A program made the position numbers and the translations under genes. Positions 17,604 to 26,246 of a DNA stretch of 64,000 nucleotides are shown piece after piece (within the stretch, counting starts at the first letter, position 1; each line of letters starts with the position of its first letter). Under the pieces are notes generated by a model. The model ran no database searches. It was not told where the DNA came from and worked only from the letters and a program-made list of their open reading frames with translations. Where the stretch lies: NCBI RefSeq assembly GCF_000426225.1, contig NZ_AUEY01000012.1, forward strand, positions 1 to 64,000. Reading direction: 5' to 3'. The DNA comes from Desulforegula conservatrix Mb1Pa (GTDB lineage Bacteria; Desulfobacterota; Desulfobacteria; Desulfobacterales; Desulforegulaceae).

Positions 17604-18749
17604 TTATCTTCCGGCAAGATAGGACATACCGGCAATTGTCTTGTTGATTTCAAGGCTCGATGCAACAACGCCGCCATGCATAGCATTACGGAAGAGTTTC
17701 TCAACCTTGTATTCCTTGGAGTATCCGTAGGAACCGTGAATCTGGACGGCCATGCGGCATACTTCCTGAACCATCGGAACAACAAAAACCTTGAGCTCGG
17801 CAGAAGCGACATCAAAAGGCTTCTTTTCGTCCTGGAGCATGATTGTGCGATATACCATAAGACGGCTGGCATCAACTTTGGTTTTCATTTCAGCAAGCAT
17901 CCAGGTGAATCCCTGCATGAAACCAAGAGGGAAGCCGCTGACAACGCGTTCCTTGCTGTATTTTGCCGCTTCTTCAAGGGCGCCCTGGGCGCCGCCCACA
18001 AGAGCCGCCGCCTGCTGGATGCGCTCACCTGCTATCCATCTGAGAAGAATTTTGAAGCCCTTGCCCTGCTCGCCAAGGATATTTGCCTTTGGAACGCGTA
18101 CATCCTTGAAGAAAACGTCGCATGTATCAGCGCCATCAAGGCCCATCAGCTCATAATGACCTGAAAAGGTGATGCCCGGGCTTGATTTGTCAACTATAAA
18201 TGCTGTAGTATCAACTTTCTGGCCTTTCATGGAAAGGTCTTTGGCAAAAAATACGCCGTAGCCAGGCTTGTTTGCCATACTGATGAAACGTTTGGTTCCA
18301 TTAAGTATAAAGTCGTCTCCATCAGGTTCTGCAACCATTGTGAGAGCCTTTGGGTCAGATCCTGTTCCTGGTTCTGTGAAAGCCATGGATGCCCAGGCTG
18401 TTCCGTCGCAAAGCGGCGGAACGAATTTCTGCTTAATTTCATCTGTTCCCCAGTGGCAGATTGTTTCTGCAACAGAGTTATTCATGAAAAAAGGAAGCAT
18501 GCAGGTTGATCCGGTTTTCCCGATTTCTTCAGCAAACAGGATCAGGTTGAAGTTGGTGCTTCCAATTCCGCCCAGTTCCTTTGGGACATCCATTCCAAGA
18601 AGTTTTGCCTTGGCAAAACGCTCCAGAAGATCCGGCGGATAATCCTTATGTTCTGCCATGTAGGCATCAATTTTGGTAACTTCTTTGTCACAGAAATCTT
18701 TTGCTGTCTTCTGGATCATTTTCTGAAGGGGAGATAGATTGAAATCCAT
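17604..18749 (-). CDS. acyl-CoA dehydrogenase, with the catalytic base probably at the IVD/LCAD position
   Basis: The product is 381 residues, the normal length for the family. FAD- and substrate-binding signatures are present (AFTEPGTGSD at about 123-132, IHGSYGYSKEY, and GERIQQAA). The usual catalytic Glu of the C-terminal YEGTxxI motif is missing: the segment reads VVASSLEI, with Ala363 at that place. Instead Glu242 in IAGER occupies the position used as base in isovaleryl- and long-chain acyl-CoA dehydrogenases. So the enzyme is probably active on a branched or otherwise special acyl-CoA, by inference. It leads the operon with etfB and etfA, and its promoter carries the MarR-type palindrome. 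Confidence 0.93.
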   Translation of the reverse strand: MDFNLSPLQKMIQKTAKDFCDKEVTKIDAYMAEHKDYPPDLLERFAKAKLLGMDVPKELGGIGSTNFNLILFAEEIGKTGSTCMLPFFMNNSVAETICHWGTDEIKQKFVPPLCDGTAWASMAFTEPGTGSDPKALTMVAEPDGDDFILNGTKRFISMANKPGYGVFFAKDLSMKGQKVDTTAFIVDKSSPGITFSGHYELMGLDGADTCDVFFKDVRVPKANILGEQGKGFKILLRWIAGERIQQAAALVGGAQGALEEAAKYSKERVVSGFPLGFMQGFTWMLAEMKTKVDASRLMVYRTIMLQDEKKPFDVASAELKVFVVPMVQEVCRMAVQIHGSYGYSKEYKVEKLFRNAMHGGVVASSLEINKTIAGMSYLAGR

Positions 18750-18967
18750 TTTGCTTCCTTTCCTTCTTTATGTTGCTGTTTTAAGGTTTATTATAACGAT
18801 ATCAAAGGGTATTCGTATCCATTATCAAACGTTTGCATGCTAAATTTTAGTCTGAATTTTTTTTGCATTGTACGTCTCTCGAAGACGGAGCCTGTGTGGC
18901 TCCGAATAAATCATATTCCTGAAGATCCGTTACCTATGGTCCGCTTAGGTGTCTCCAGACCTATAAT
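18750..18967 (-). other. leader of the acyl-CoA dehydrogenase operon
   Basis: Roughly 200 bases of untranslated leader, if the promoter at 18968-19008 is right. It contains a perfect hairpin CGGAGCC-TGTGT-GGCTCCG (18886-18904) and a half-site-like GCATGCTAAATTTTAG (18836-18851) resembling the MarR palindrome. No short gene is evident. Confidence 0.4.
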
Positions 18968-19008
18968 AATTAGTACACTAAGTAGTTTGTCATGGTTTAC
19001 CCTGTCAA
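18968..19008 (-). promoter_or_regulatory. acyl-CoA dehydrogenase operon promoter with MarR-type operator
   Basis: On the minus strand TTGACA (19008-19003), an 18-base spacer and TACTTA (18984-18979) form a promoter. The imperfect palindrome ACTTAGTGTACTAATT (18983-18968) starts at the second base of the -10, exactly as in the two other promoters of this block. Its core TTAG-N4-CTAA is conserved. Confidence 0.65.
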
Positions 19009-19126
19009 GAAAAAAATGAAAACCATGTTTTCATAAATGGAATGCTGATTATTAATGATAGATATTTGATAATCCGGCATAAAAGCGACCATGAAAAATC
19101 CGGAATGATTTGTATGCAAAATATTC

Positions 19127-19166
19127 TTGACTCGCTTTAAAAAACCATATATTTAGTATGCTAAAT
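19127..19166 (+). promoter_or_regulatory. fadH-type gene promoter with overlapping MarR operator
   Basis: TTGACT (19127-19132), a 17-base spacer and TATTTA (19150-19155) are followed in overlap by ATTTAGTATGCTAAAT (19151-19166). Spacing and operator register are identical to the marR promoter. Transcription would start near 19163, giving a leader of about 210 bases. Confidence 0.8.
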
Positions 19167-19307
19167 AAACTAATGATTGATCATAAAAAGAAAAATTTGT
19201 AGGGTGTCGTATTTTAAAAGCTGATAAGCTAATGCAATACTTAATTATTTGAAGCTGATTGTATTAATTAAGGCTCTTAATAAAATGTATTTTTTTACCT
19301 TTTATAT

Positions 19308-19319
19308 TTTGTATACAAA
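19308..19319. promoter_or_regulatory. perfect 12-bp palindrome in the leader of the dienoyl-CoA reductase gene
   Basis: TTTGTATACAAA lies 58 bases before the start codon. It could be a second operator or the core of a local AT-rich structure. There is no further support. Confidence 0.25.
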
Positions 19320-19376
19320 TAATAAATTGAACTGTCACCAGAAGCAGTTAACAAATATCAAAAGAAGGAGATTCCC

Positions 19377-21383
19377 ATGAAAGATCCTGTATTCCAGTCT
19401 ATAAGAATCAATAATATGACCGTTAAAAACAGAATCTATCTTCCGGCAATGCATCTTAGCATGTGCGAGAACTATATGGTGACGGAAAGGCTGTGTGACT
19501 TTTATGCCGAAAGGGCAAAAGGCGGGGCTGGAATGGTCTGTGTCGGCTATGCGACAATTGATGAGCTTTCTGCAAGCAAAGGCTATATCGGTGCCCATGA
19601 CGATGCATTTATCCCCGGCCTTTCAAAGCTGGCAGAAGCAATAAAAAGTAATGGAGCAAGAGCCGCTGTTCAGCTTAACCATTCAGGGCGCTACAATCAT
19701 TCGTTTCTCACAGAGGGGAAGCAGCCCGTTGCTCCTTCTGCAATAGCTTCAAGGCTTACCGGTGAAACCCCGCGCGAGCTTACAGTGCCTGAAATAAAGG
19801 AAATCATCAAACGATTCGCAGATGCTGCGGCAAGGGTTAAAAAAGCAGGGTTCGATGCAGTGGAAGTTCTCTGCGGAACAGGATATCTGATCAGCGAGTT
19901 CTTCTCTCCGCTTACAAACCAGAGGACAGACGAATACGGCGGATCAGATGAAAACAGGATGCGTTTCGGCCTTGAAATAATGGCCGCGGTACGAGCTGCT
20001 GTTGGCCCTGATTTTCCTGTAATGATCCGCATAAACGGAAACGATTTCATGCCCGGCGGTCAGGGCAGGATTCCCCATCTCAATTTTGCAAAGGCAATGG
20101 ATGCTTCGGGGAATATCAACGCAATGTGCGTGAATGTGGGCTGGCATGAAGCCCGTGTTCCCCAGATTGTGGCAAGCGTTCCAAGGGGAGTTTTCGCATT
20201 CCTTGCAAGGGGAATCAGGGAATCTGTAAAGGTTCCTGTAATCGCAAGCCACCGTATAAATGACATTGCAACTGCCCGTGAACTCATTGCGGATGAAATG
20301 TGCGATATGGTAGCAATGGGCAGAAGCCTTATTGCAGATCCATACCTTCCTGCAAAGGCAATGGCTGGCAGGGAAAAGGAAGTTGTTCACTGTATTGCCT
20401 GCGGTCAGGGCTGTTTTGACAACCTTTTTAAGATGAAGTCTGTGGAATGTCTGTGCAATCCAAGGGCAGGCCATGAGCGGGAAACAATCATCGAGCAGAC
20501 AAAAACACCAAAGAAAGTCATGGTAATAGGCGGCGGAGCGGCAGGAATGAGCGCTGCCCTTGCAGCACATGAAAGAGGCCACGATGTGACCCTTTATGAA
20601 GCCGATTCCATTCTTGGCGGCCAGCTCTATCTTGCCGCTGCTCCTCCTGGAAGAGCCGAATTCGCAGAGCTTGCGAAGGACCTTGCTACCCAGGTTTCTG
20701 TAAACGCAATCAAGCTTAGGCTTAATACAATGGTTACACCTGAGATAATAGACGCTGAAAAACCTGACCACGTAATAATAGCGACAGGAGCAAAACCGAT
20801 CACTCCAAGAATTCCGGGGATTGACAAGCCCCATGTTGTTCAGGCGTGGGACGTGCTTCTCAACAAGGCCCACACAGGAAAAAATGTTGTCATAATCGGC
20901 GGCGGAGCTGTTGGTGTCGAAACTTCCATTTTTCTTGCCGAAAAAGGAACCCTTCCGGCCGATGCCGTGAAATTCCTTCTGGTAAACAGGGCTGAAGATC
21001 CTGAAGTTCTTTATGAAATGTCCGTAAAAGGCACTAAGACAGTTACTCTTCTTGAAATGACCGATTCAATTGGAAAAGATATAGGACGCTCCACAAGATG
21101 GACAATGATACAGGAAATGAAACGCATCGGTATAAGAACAGGCGTGCAGAGCAAGGCTGTTGAAATCCTTGATAAGGCTGTGAGAATTGAACATGACGGC
21201 AATGTTGAGGAAATTCCTGCTGATTCAGTTGTAATAGCTGCGGGCGCCATGCCTTATAATCCTGTTCAGGAACTTCTTGAGAAAAAAGGTGTTCCTTTTA
21301 CGGTCGCAGGCGACGCAGGTAAAATAGCCCTTGCTTTTGATGCGGTTCATCAGGGATTCCTTGCCGGAAGGTCGATAGACTGA
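19377..21383 (+). CDS. fadH: 2,4-dienoyl-CoA reductase (FadH type, FMN/FAD/4Fe-4S)
   Basis: The product is 668 residues, as for E. coli FadH (672). An old-yellow-enzyme TIM barrel (1-330) has Tyr170 in GTGYLISEFFSP and His257 in GWHEARVPQI, matching the known catalytic Tyr and His of FadH. The iron-sulfur cluster cysteines are C339-x2-C342-x3-C346 and C358 or C360. An FAD-binding GGGAAG follows (about 385) and a second Rossmann GGGAVG at about 505. It reduces 2,4-dienoyl-CoA with NAD(P)H during breakdown of unsaturated acids; related enzymes act on other enones. GGAG precedes the ATG. It is under a MarR-type operator and has a strong terminator after it. Confidence 0.92.
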   Translation: MKDPVFQSIRINNMTVKNRIYLPAMHLSMCENYMVTERLCDFYAERAKGGAGMVCVGYATIDELSASKGYIGAHDDAFIPGLSKLAEAIKSNGARAAVQLNHSGRYNHSFLTEGKQPVAPSAIASRLTGETPRELTVPEIKEIIKRFADAAARVKKAGFDAVEVLCGTGYLISEFFSPLTNQRTDEYGGSDENRMRFGLEIMAAVRAAVGPDFPVMIRINGNDFMPGGQGRIPHLNFAKAMDASGNINAMCVNVGWHEARVPQIVASVPRGVFAFLARGIRESVKVPVIASHRINDIATARELIADEMCDMVAMGRSLIADPYLPAKAMAGREKEVVHCIACGQGCFDNLFKMKSVECLCNPRAGHERETIIEQTKTPKKVMVIGGGAAGMSAALAAHERGHDVTLYEADSILGGQLYLAAAPPGRAEFAELAKDLATQVSVNAIKLRLNTMVTPEIIDAEKPDHVIIATGAKPITPRIPGIDKPHVVQAWDVLLNKAHTGKNVVIIGGGAVGVETSIFLAEKGTLPADAVKFLLVNRAEDPEVLYEMSVKGTKTVTLLEMTDSIGKDIGRSTRWTMIQEMKRIGIRTGVQSKAVEILDKAVRIEHDGNVEEIPADSVVIAAGAMPYNPVQELLEKKGVPFTVAGDAGKIALAFDAVHQGFLAGRSID

Positions 21384-21695
21384 TTCAGATTCGCATCTCA
21401 ATGATGGTTTTGTACTTTTAGGAGTCACCGCCTCCCTGAAAGGTGTATTCATAATAAAAGGGACAGCCTGTGAAGGGCTGTCCCTTTTTGATTTTTTGCG
21501 AGACCATCAACTTCATATGCCCGATGTTCCTGTTTTGATATAAAAAATAATGCCTGTGTTACAAAATATTTGCATGATATCTGTTCATATGCCAGAATAA
21601 TTCATAAGCTTGCGAAACAGCCTTATTCTATTTGTCTTATCCTTATTTCTTTCTTTATAAAATACTGCGATTATCTACTGATTAACGGATGAATT
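21384..21695 (+). other. 312-bp gap between fadH and the chemosensory cluster
   Basis: It holds the fadH terminator (21457-21489) and then AT-rich DNA that presumably carries the cheR promoter. No clear promoter boxes, repeats or small genes were recognised. Confidence 0.4.
21457..21489 (+). terminator. rho-independent terminator of fadH
   Basis: AAAGGGACAGCC (21457-21468) pairs perfectly with GGCTGTCCCTTT (21476-21487), followed by further T. Confidence 0.9.
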
Positions 21696-23189
21696 ATGAA
21701 TCCATTAATGGAAAAAATTCATTTGGAAAGATGCTGCAATCTTATCGCCATGCGGACAGGCATAATAATCCGCGTGGACGAGCGCGGATCATTGCGTGAT
21801 TATATTCTCACAAAACTCAGATCCTCATCGATTACGAGCGTGGAATCATATTTCAGCATCCTCGAATCTGACTCGACGGAAAGCAGGCAGGAATGGAGGG
21901 ATCTGATAAACGGCATAACCATCGGAGAATCCTATTTCTTCAGGGACAAGGGGCAATTTGGCCTTCTTGAAAACAGGATTCTGCCGGAGCTTATAGAACT
22001 CAGAAAAAAGGAACGCGCCCTGCGTATCTGGAGTGCCGGATGTTCGACAGGCGAAGAAGCCTATTCCCTTGCAATTCTTGTGAGCAAATTGATCCCTGCG
22101 CCCAGCGACTGGAAGATCTTCATTCTTGGAACAGATATAAACGAAGAATTTGTAAAAAAGGCAGGCAAGGGCTTTTATGGCCAGTGGTCTTTCCGAAGAG
22201 TAGAGCCTGACATAAAGGAGAGATATTTTAAAAAACGAAGGGATCAATGGGAAATAGACGGCAGGATCAGGGATATGGTCATCTTCAGGACCATGAATCT
22301 TGTTGAAGAGCAGATTCCGGGACATTACGCAGATCTACACAATATGGATCTCATCCTCTGCCGTAATCTTTTCATATATTTCAGCAGAAATTCTGTGGCT
22401 AAAGTCCTGAAAAAACTGGTCAGTATCCTCGCTATCGACGGCTATCTCATGACCGGTCACGGCGAACTTCACAATCAGGAACTTGACCCTCTGACCCCTT
22501 TGATCTTTTCTGAATCCGTGATCTATCGCAAGTCAGGAATAAACAAAGGAAATACAGGGCAGGCAGTTCGAATGACAGTCATGATGCCTGAAAAACCGTT
22601 ATCCTGCATTCAGGGAAAGAACCATGTCAGTTTCAATGCAGAAAAAACCGTTCACGTCACACCCGATTATCCTCGCCCGGCCATCATGGTTGATGAAAAT
22701 GTTTTGGTCGAAGATATGAAGTCTCTTTTCAGGTCAGGAGATTATGCAGGCGTCATTAAAAAGGCAGGGGCTGCCCTGGATATTAATCCTGGAAATACCG
22801 ACGCCTATTTTTTCATGGCAAGGGCGTATGCAGGCAAAGGGCTTTATGATGAAGCGTTAAAACAGCTCAGGCACCTGCTCGGATATAATCCGGTCAATAC
22901 AGGGGCATATCTTCTTCTTGCCCAGATATCAGAAATTATGGGTGACCATGAAGGCGCAAAGGATTCGCTGAAAAAGGTTATATATCTTGATCCAGGCTCG
23001 GTTGAGGCTCATCTGGAGCTTGGCTCCATTTACCGGAAAGAGAAAGATCAGGTACGTTCATCCAAAATGAGAACCACGGCTTTGCAGCTTATTAACGCCC
23101 TGCCTCCTGAAACCGTATTTGAAATCTATGACGGAATCTCTGCCAGTGATCTGGGGAAATATGTGGCAAAAATGCTCGAAGATGAGTGA
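21696..23189 (+). CDS. CheR-type chemoreceptor methyltransferase with C-terminal TPR (WspC-like)
   Basis: The product is 497 residues. Residues 1-275 form the CheR domain: the SAM motif WSAGCSTGEE at 112-121, ILGTDINE at 143, and LILCRNLFIYF at 219. A variable linker (280-335) precedes about three TPR units (336-470, with PGNTDAYFFMARAYAGKG, PVNTGAYLLLAQISE and PGSVEAHLELGSIYRKE). CheR methylates glutamates of chemoreceptors using SAM. TPR-carrying CheR proteins occur in Wsp, Frz-like and other alternative chemosensory systems. It is the first gene of the cluster; GGA stands 6 bases before the ATG. Confidence 0.93.
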   Translation: MNPLMEKIHLERCCNLIAMRTGIIIRVDERGSLRDYILTKLRSSSITSVESYFSILESDSTESRQEWRDLINGITIGESYFFRDKGQFGLLENRILPELIELRKKERALRIWSAGCSTGEEAYSLAILVSKLIPAPSDWKIFILGTDINEEFVKKAGKGFYGQWSFRRVEPDIKERYFKKRRDQWEIDGRIRDMVIFRTMNLVEEQIPGHYADLHNMDLILCRNLFIYFSRNSVAKVLKKLVSILAIDGYLMTGHGELHNQELDPLTPLIFSESVIYRKSGINKGNTGQAVRMTVMMPEKPLSCIQGKNHVSFNAEKTVHVTPDYPRPAIMVDENVLVEDMKSLFRSGDYAGVIKKAGAALDINPGNTDAYFFMARAYAGKGLYDEALKQLRHLLGYNPVNTGAYLLLAQISEIMGDHEGAKDSLKKVIYLDPGSVEAHLELGSIYRKEKDQVRSSKMRTTALQLINALPPETVFEIYDGISASDLGKYVAKMLEDE

Positions 23190-23227
23190 TTCGCTCCATA
23201 TTTTGAGTAAATCACGGAAGCCCTTTT

Positions 23228-23265
23228 TCCAAAACTGGAGATGATTTCCAAAACCGGAGATGATC
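23228..23265 (+). repeat. tandem duplication of a 19-bp unit containing a ribosome site
   Basis: TCCAAAACTGGAGATGATT is followed directly by TCCAAAACCGGAGATGATC (one internal and one terminal difference). Each copy contains GGAG and an ATG. The second copy's GGAG is correctly spaced for the ATG at 23268. Confidence 0.75.
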
Positions 23266-23267
23266 AG

Positions 23268-24329
23268 ATGGTAGATATTGATGGAGCTATTATGGAAACA
23301 GATAATCAATCATTTCTAACCTTCAGACTCGGAAGTTTGAAATTTGCCATAAATGTCCTGAATGTCAGGGAAATTTTTCATCTTTCCGAGCTCACCCCTG
23401 TCGAGGAAATGCCAGATTACATGGCCGGAGTCATGAACCTCAGGGGGAAAATAATCCCTGTCATGGACCTCAATCTCAGATTCGGAAGGCCCAGAGAACG
23501 CTATATGCTTACAGACAGGATTGTCACTATTGTCACTGAAGATGGCAATATGACAGGATTAATAGTCAGTGAGATTCATGATGTCCTCACCATTCCCGGG
23601 TCTGCCATGGAACAGCCTCCTTTATTCGGGCATGAAAAGGAAAGCCTTGCTTCTTTTGTTGTCTCCCTTGCAAAAACGGGAAGCGATATTTTGATGATCC
23701 TTAATCTTGAAAGGCTTGTCTATTTTTCATGCATGACTGATCAACTTGAAAAAGATGGGGATGTAGCCAGCGATGCAGGGGAGAAACTCGTTTTCTGCCC
23801 GGAAGCCTCGCCTGAAGAAATGGCCGTTTTTCATGCGCGCGCAATGGAGCTGATGGGGTCATCCGGGCTGGAAAGTATTTCAGAGAGCATACCTGTGGCT
23901 GTGGCAGATATTTCCGGCGAATTTTATGGCATTGACCTTGCCTCTGTGCAGGAATTTGCCATGATTCACGGCATTACCCCTGTCCCTTGCTGCCCGGCGC
24001 ACATCATCGGAAACATGAATCTCAGGGGCAATGTTCTTACCCTGATTGACATTCGAGGCGTTTTTGATCTTCAATTTTCCGACGCAAAATCAGAAGCGAA
24101 GGCCATTGTCGTTTCAAGCGGGGACATTGTTGTCGGTCTGGCTGTCGATGACATCCTTGACATAATTCATATTCATCCCTCTGAGATGGTTGAGTCGCCA
24201 TCGGGGCTGCGTGAGGGAAAGGAAAAATATATCAGGGGAACCGCGCCTTATGACGGCAGGATCATGAGCATCATAAATATCCCGAAAATTCTGGCCGGAG
24301 GTGAGCTGACGGTCAATGAAGAAATATAA
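23268..24329 (+). CDS. tandem double CheW-domain adaptor
   Basis: The start ATG at 23268 is chosen because GGAG lies 8 bases before it; the upstream in-frame ATG at 23241 abuts its own GGAG. The product is 353 residues. There are two CheW folds: the first (about 12-150) has FRLGSLKFAINVLNVREI and VMNLRGKIIPVMDL, and the second (about 205-345) has GIDLASVQEFAMI and MNLRGNVLTLIDIRG. CheW couples receptors to CheA. A two-domain CheW could replace the two separate CheW proteins (WspB and WspD) of Wsp systems or bridge different receptor arrays. It lies between cheR and the receptor gene. Confidence 0.92.
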   Translation: MVDIDGAIMETDNQSFLTFRLGSLKFAINVLNVREIFHLSELTPVEEMPDYMAGVMNLRGKIIPVMDLNLRFGRPRERYMLTDRIVTIVTEDGNMTGLIVSEIHDVLTIPGSAMEQPPLFGHEKESLASFVVSLAKTGSDILMILNLERLVYFSCMTDQLEKDGDVASDAGEKLVFCPEASPEEMAVFHARAMELMGSSGLESISESIPVAVADISGEFYGIDLASVQEFAMIHGITPVPCCPAHIIGNMNLRGNVLTLIDIRGVFDLQFSDAKSEAKAIVVSSGDIVVGLAVDDILDIIHIHPSEMVESPSGLREGKEKYIRGTAPYDGRIMSIINIPKILAGGELTVNEEI

Positions 24330-24356
24330 TCCATAATCAATAAAAAGAGGTGAATC

Positions 24357-25808
24357 ATGAAAAACAGGTTCAGACTGTGGCATCGAATACTTCTCGGATA
24401 TATGGTGCCGGTTTTTCTTTTTTTGGTGGTCGCTGTCATAGTCTTTGTCAGTATGCAGTCTTTCAAGGAGCATCTTGGTAGAATGAACCATGTTTATGCC
24501 TTTGCGGACAGCATGAAGGAATTGTCCCTTAGGCTTGCCAGCATGCAGAGATCTGTCAGGGGTTATATTCTGACAGGAGAGAAAGGCTCAAGAGATCGGT
24601 ATATGGAGGCGGAAAAGGAGTTCCAGGATACGATTAAAACTCTCCTTGCGATGCCGGATGACGCGCGGCAGTCAGAAGATCTCAGAAAAATTAAGGATCT
24701 GGAGGGCAAAATCAATGATATCCTGAAGGCCCAAGTCGATCTTGTGGACAAAGGTGAAAAGGCAAAGGTTATTGAGCATTTTGAGGCCAATAACACCATA
24801 GGACTGGCCACTGATTTTCAGGATCTGATGGATGAACTGAAGAACAGGGAAATGGAAGAACTTAAAAGGACTACAGATAATGTTCAGTCAGGAATGGCAA
24901 GGATCAGCGTAACGATCATCCTTGGCCCCATATTTTGCCTGTTGCTGGCAATTGCTGCGGGACTATGGATAGCGAGCCGCATAGGCAGGACGATAATGGA
25001 GGCTACAACTGCCCTGTCATCCACTTCTGCTGAAATGGCGACGACATCCAGCCAGCATGAGCGTACGGCAAGCATGCAGGCCGCAATGGTAAGCGAGACA
25101 ACATCCACCTTTGATGAAGTAGGAGCTTCATCCCGTCAGGTGGCTGAACAGGCCGAGTCTGCCGCATCCCTAGCACAACGGGCTTCGACGCTCACAAAGG
25201 AAGGGAATGACACTGTGCGACAGACAATGGAAGGCGTAAGAAGTCTCAGGGAAAAGGTTGTTGGCATAGCAAACCAGATTCTTCAGCTTGGCGAAAAAAC
25301 AGGTCAGATAGGAGGACTTGCCAATATAGTCATGGATCTTGCTGGCCAGACAAATATGCTGGCTCTTAACGCTGCTGTCGAGGCTGCCAGGGCGGGCGAA
25401 CACGGCAAAGGTTTTGCCGTCGTCGCCACAGAAGTGAGAAAACTTGCCGATCAAAGCAAAAGGTCAGCTGAACAGGCTAATCTTCTCATCGGAGAGATCC
25501 AGAAGGCCACAAATTCCACGATCATGGCGACTGAAGAAGGCACAAAAAGGGTCGAGGAAGTGACAAGAATGACTGAAAAAGTGGATGATCTGTTCAGATC
25601 ACTTGCGTCTGCGGCCGCAAGCGTTTTTGAAAATGCCCAGCAGGTATTGCTGAACGCGAGACAGCAGTCCGACGCCCTTAAACAGGTGACAGAAGCCATG
25701 AACGAAATCGGCAGGGGCGCAAAAGAGACCGCCGCCGGAATCAGCCAGACCAAGGTAGGGATTCAGGAGCTGGACAGAACAGCGCAGATGCTCAAGGATA
25801 CGGTATAA
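24357..25808 (+). CDS. methyl-accepting chemotaxis protein with CHASE3-type sensor
   Basis: The product is 483 residues. TM1 lies at about 9-31 and TM2 at about 180-203. The periplasmic part of about 150 residues contains [20 protein letters not shown], which fits a CHASE3 sensor. No HAMP domain is obvious after TM2. The signalling tip reads [19 protein letters not shown]. It would form the receptor input of the CheA encoded downstream, as WspA does. The start has GAGG 6 bases upstream and follows the double-CheW gene by 27 bases. Confidence 0.93.
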   Translation: MKNRFRLWHRILLGYMVPVFLFLVVAVIVFVSMQSFKEHLGRMNHVYAFADSMKELSLRLASMQRSVRGYILTGEKGSRDRYMEAEKEFQDTIKTLLAMPDDARQSEDLRKIKDLEGKINDILKAQVDLVDKGEKAKVIEHFEANNTIGLATDFQDLMDELKNREMEELKRTTDNVQSGMARISVTIILGPIFCLLLAIAAGLWIASRIGRTIMEATTALSSTSAEMATTSSQHERTASMQAAMVSETTSTFDEVGASSRQVAEQAESAASLAQRASTLTKEGNDTVRQTMEGVRSLREKVVGIANQILQLGEKTGQIGGLANIVMDLAGQTNMLALNAAVEAARAGEHGKGFAVVATEVRKLADQSKRSAEQANLLIGEIQKATNSTIMATEEGTKRVEEVTRMTEKVDDLFRSLASAAASVFENAQQVLLNARQQSDALKQVTEAMNEIGRGAKETAAGISQTKVGIQELDRTAQMLKDTV

Positions 25809-25839
25809 GACGATTTAGGTTCCAAAGAGTCATTTTTTG

Positions 25840-25930
25840 TATTTTCAGGCGCGCCTGGATTCCTGCTCCCTGTTTTCACCGGGACAGGCCCCGCCGGAAT
25901 GACGGGAATTGGACTTTTTGCGGCTTTGTC
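25840..25930 (-). repeat. dispersed element family A copy
   Basis: It contains GGCCCCGCCGGAATGACGGG and GGACTTTTTGCGGCTTTGTC, matching the family A body and one terminal repeat. It lies inside the chemosensory cluster, between the receptor and cheA genes. Confidence 0.6.
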
Positions 25931-25952
25931 AGATTTGATTTCCGAAAAAACC

Positions 25953-26166
25953 TAAAGTTTTTGTGGAGCTTTTTTCAAAAAGCGACCCGCCGGAGGCCCA
26001 TGATTTTGGATTGATGATTTTTGAAATATCGGTTTGGTTACATCAAACAAAAATCCAAATTCTAAAATTAAAAATCCTGATGTCGGATTACGGACAAAGG
26101 GCGTCCTAATCCGACCTGCGACTTGGCCTGCGAATAGGCCTTTTTGAAGGCAATTTATCCATATAA
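25953..26166 (+). mobile_element. composite element family B/C, copy 1
   Basis: AAAGTTTTTGTGGAGC, CAAAAAGCGACCCGCCGGAG and the later segment ATTACGGACAAAGGGCGTCC recur together in the same order at 41938-42150, 54234-54345 and 54664-54790. The left terminal repeat is not recognisable here. With the family A copy, it accounts for most of the 438-bp gap before cheA. Confidence 0.65.
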
Positions 26167-26246
26167 GCGGTGACCCCAATTGTTTTTATGATTCCTGCCC
26201 GGCTTTGATTGACAGGGTCACGTTTGCGCCGTAACGGAGGCTTTAA

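Noticed and set aside
19944-20873. 309-residue minus-strand frame opposite fadH
   Set aside because: The sense strand encodes all FadH motifs; the antisense frame is Cys- and His-rich noise.
25840-26166. CRISPR array in the repeat-rich gaps
   Set aside because: Repeats are long, dispersed, inverted and not regularly spaced, and no cas gene is present.
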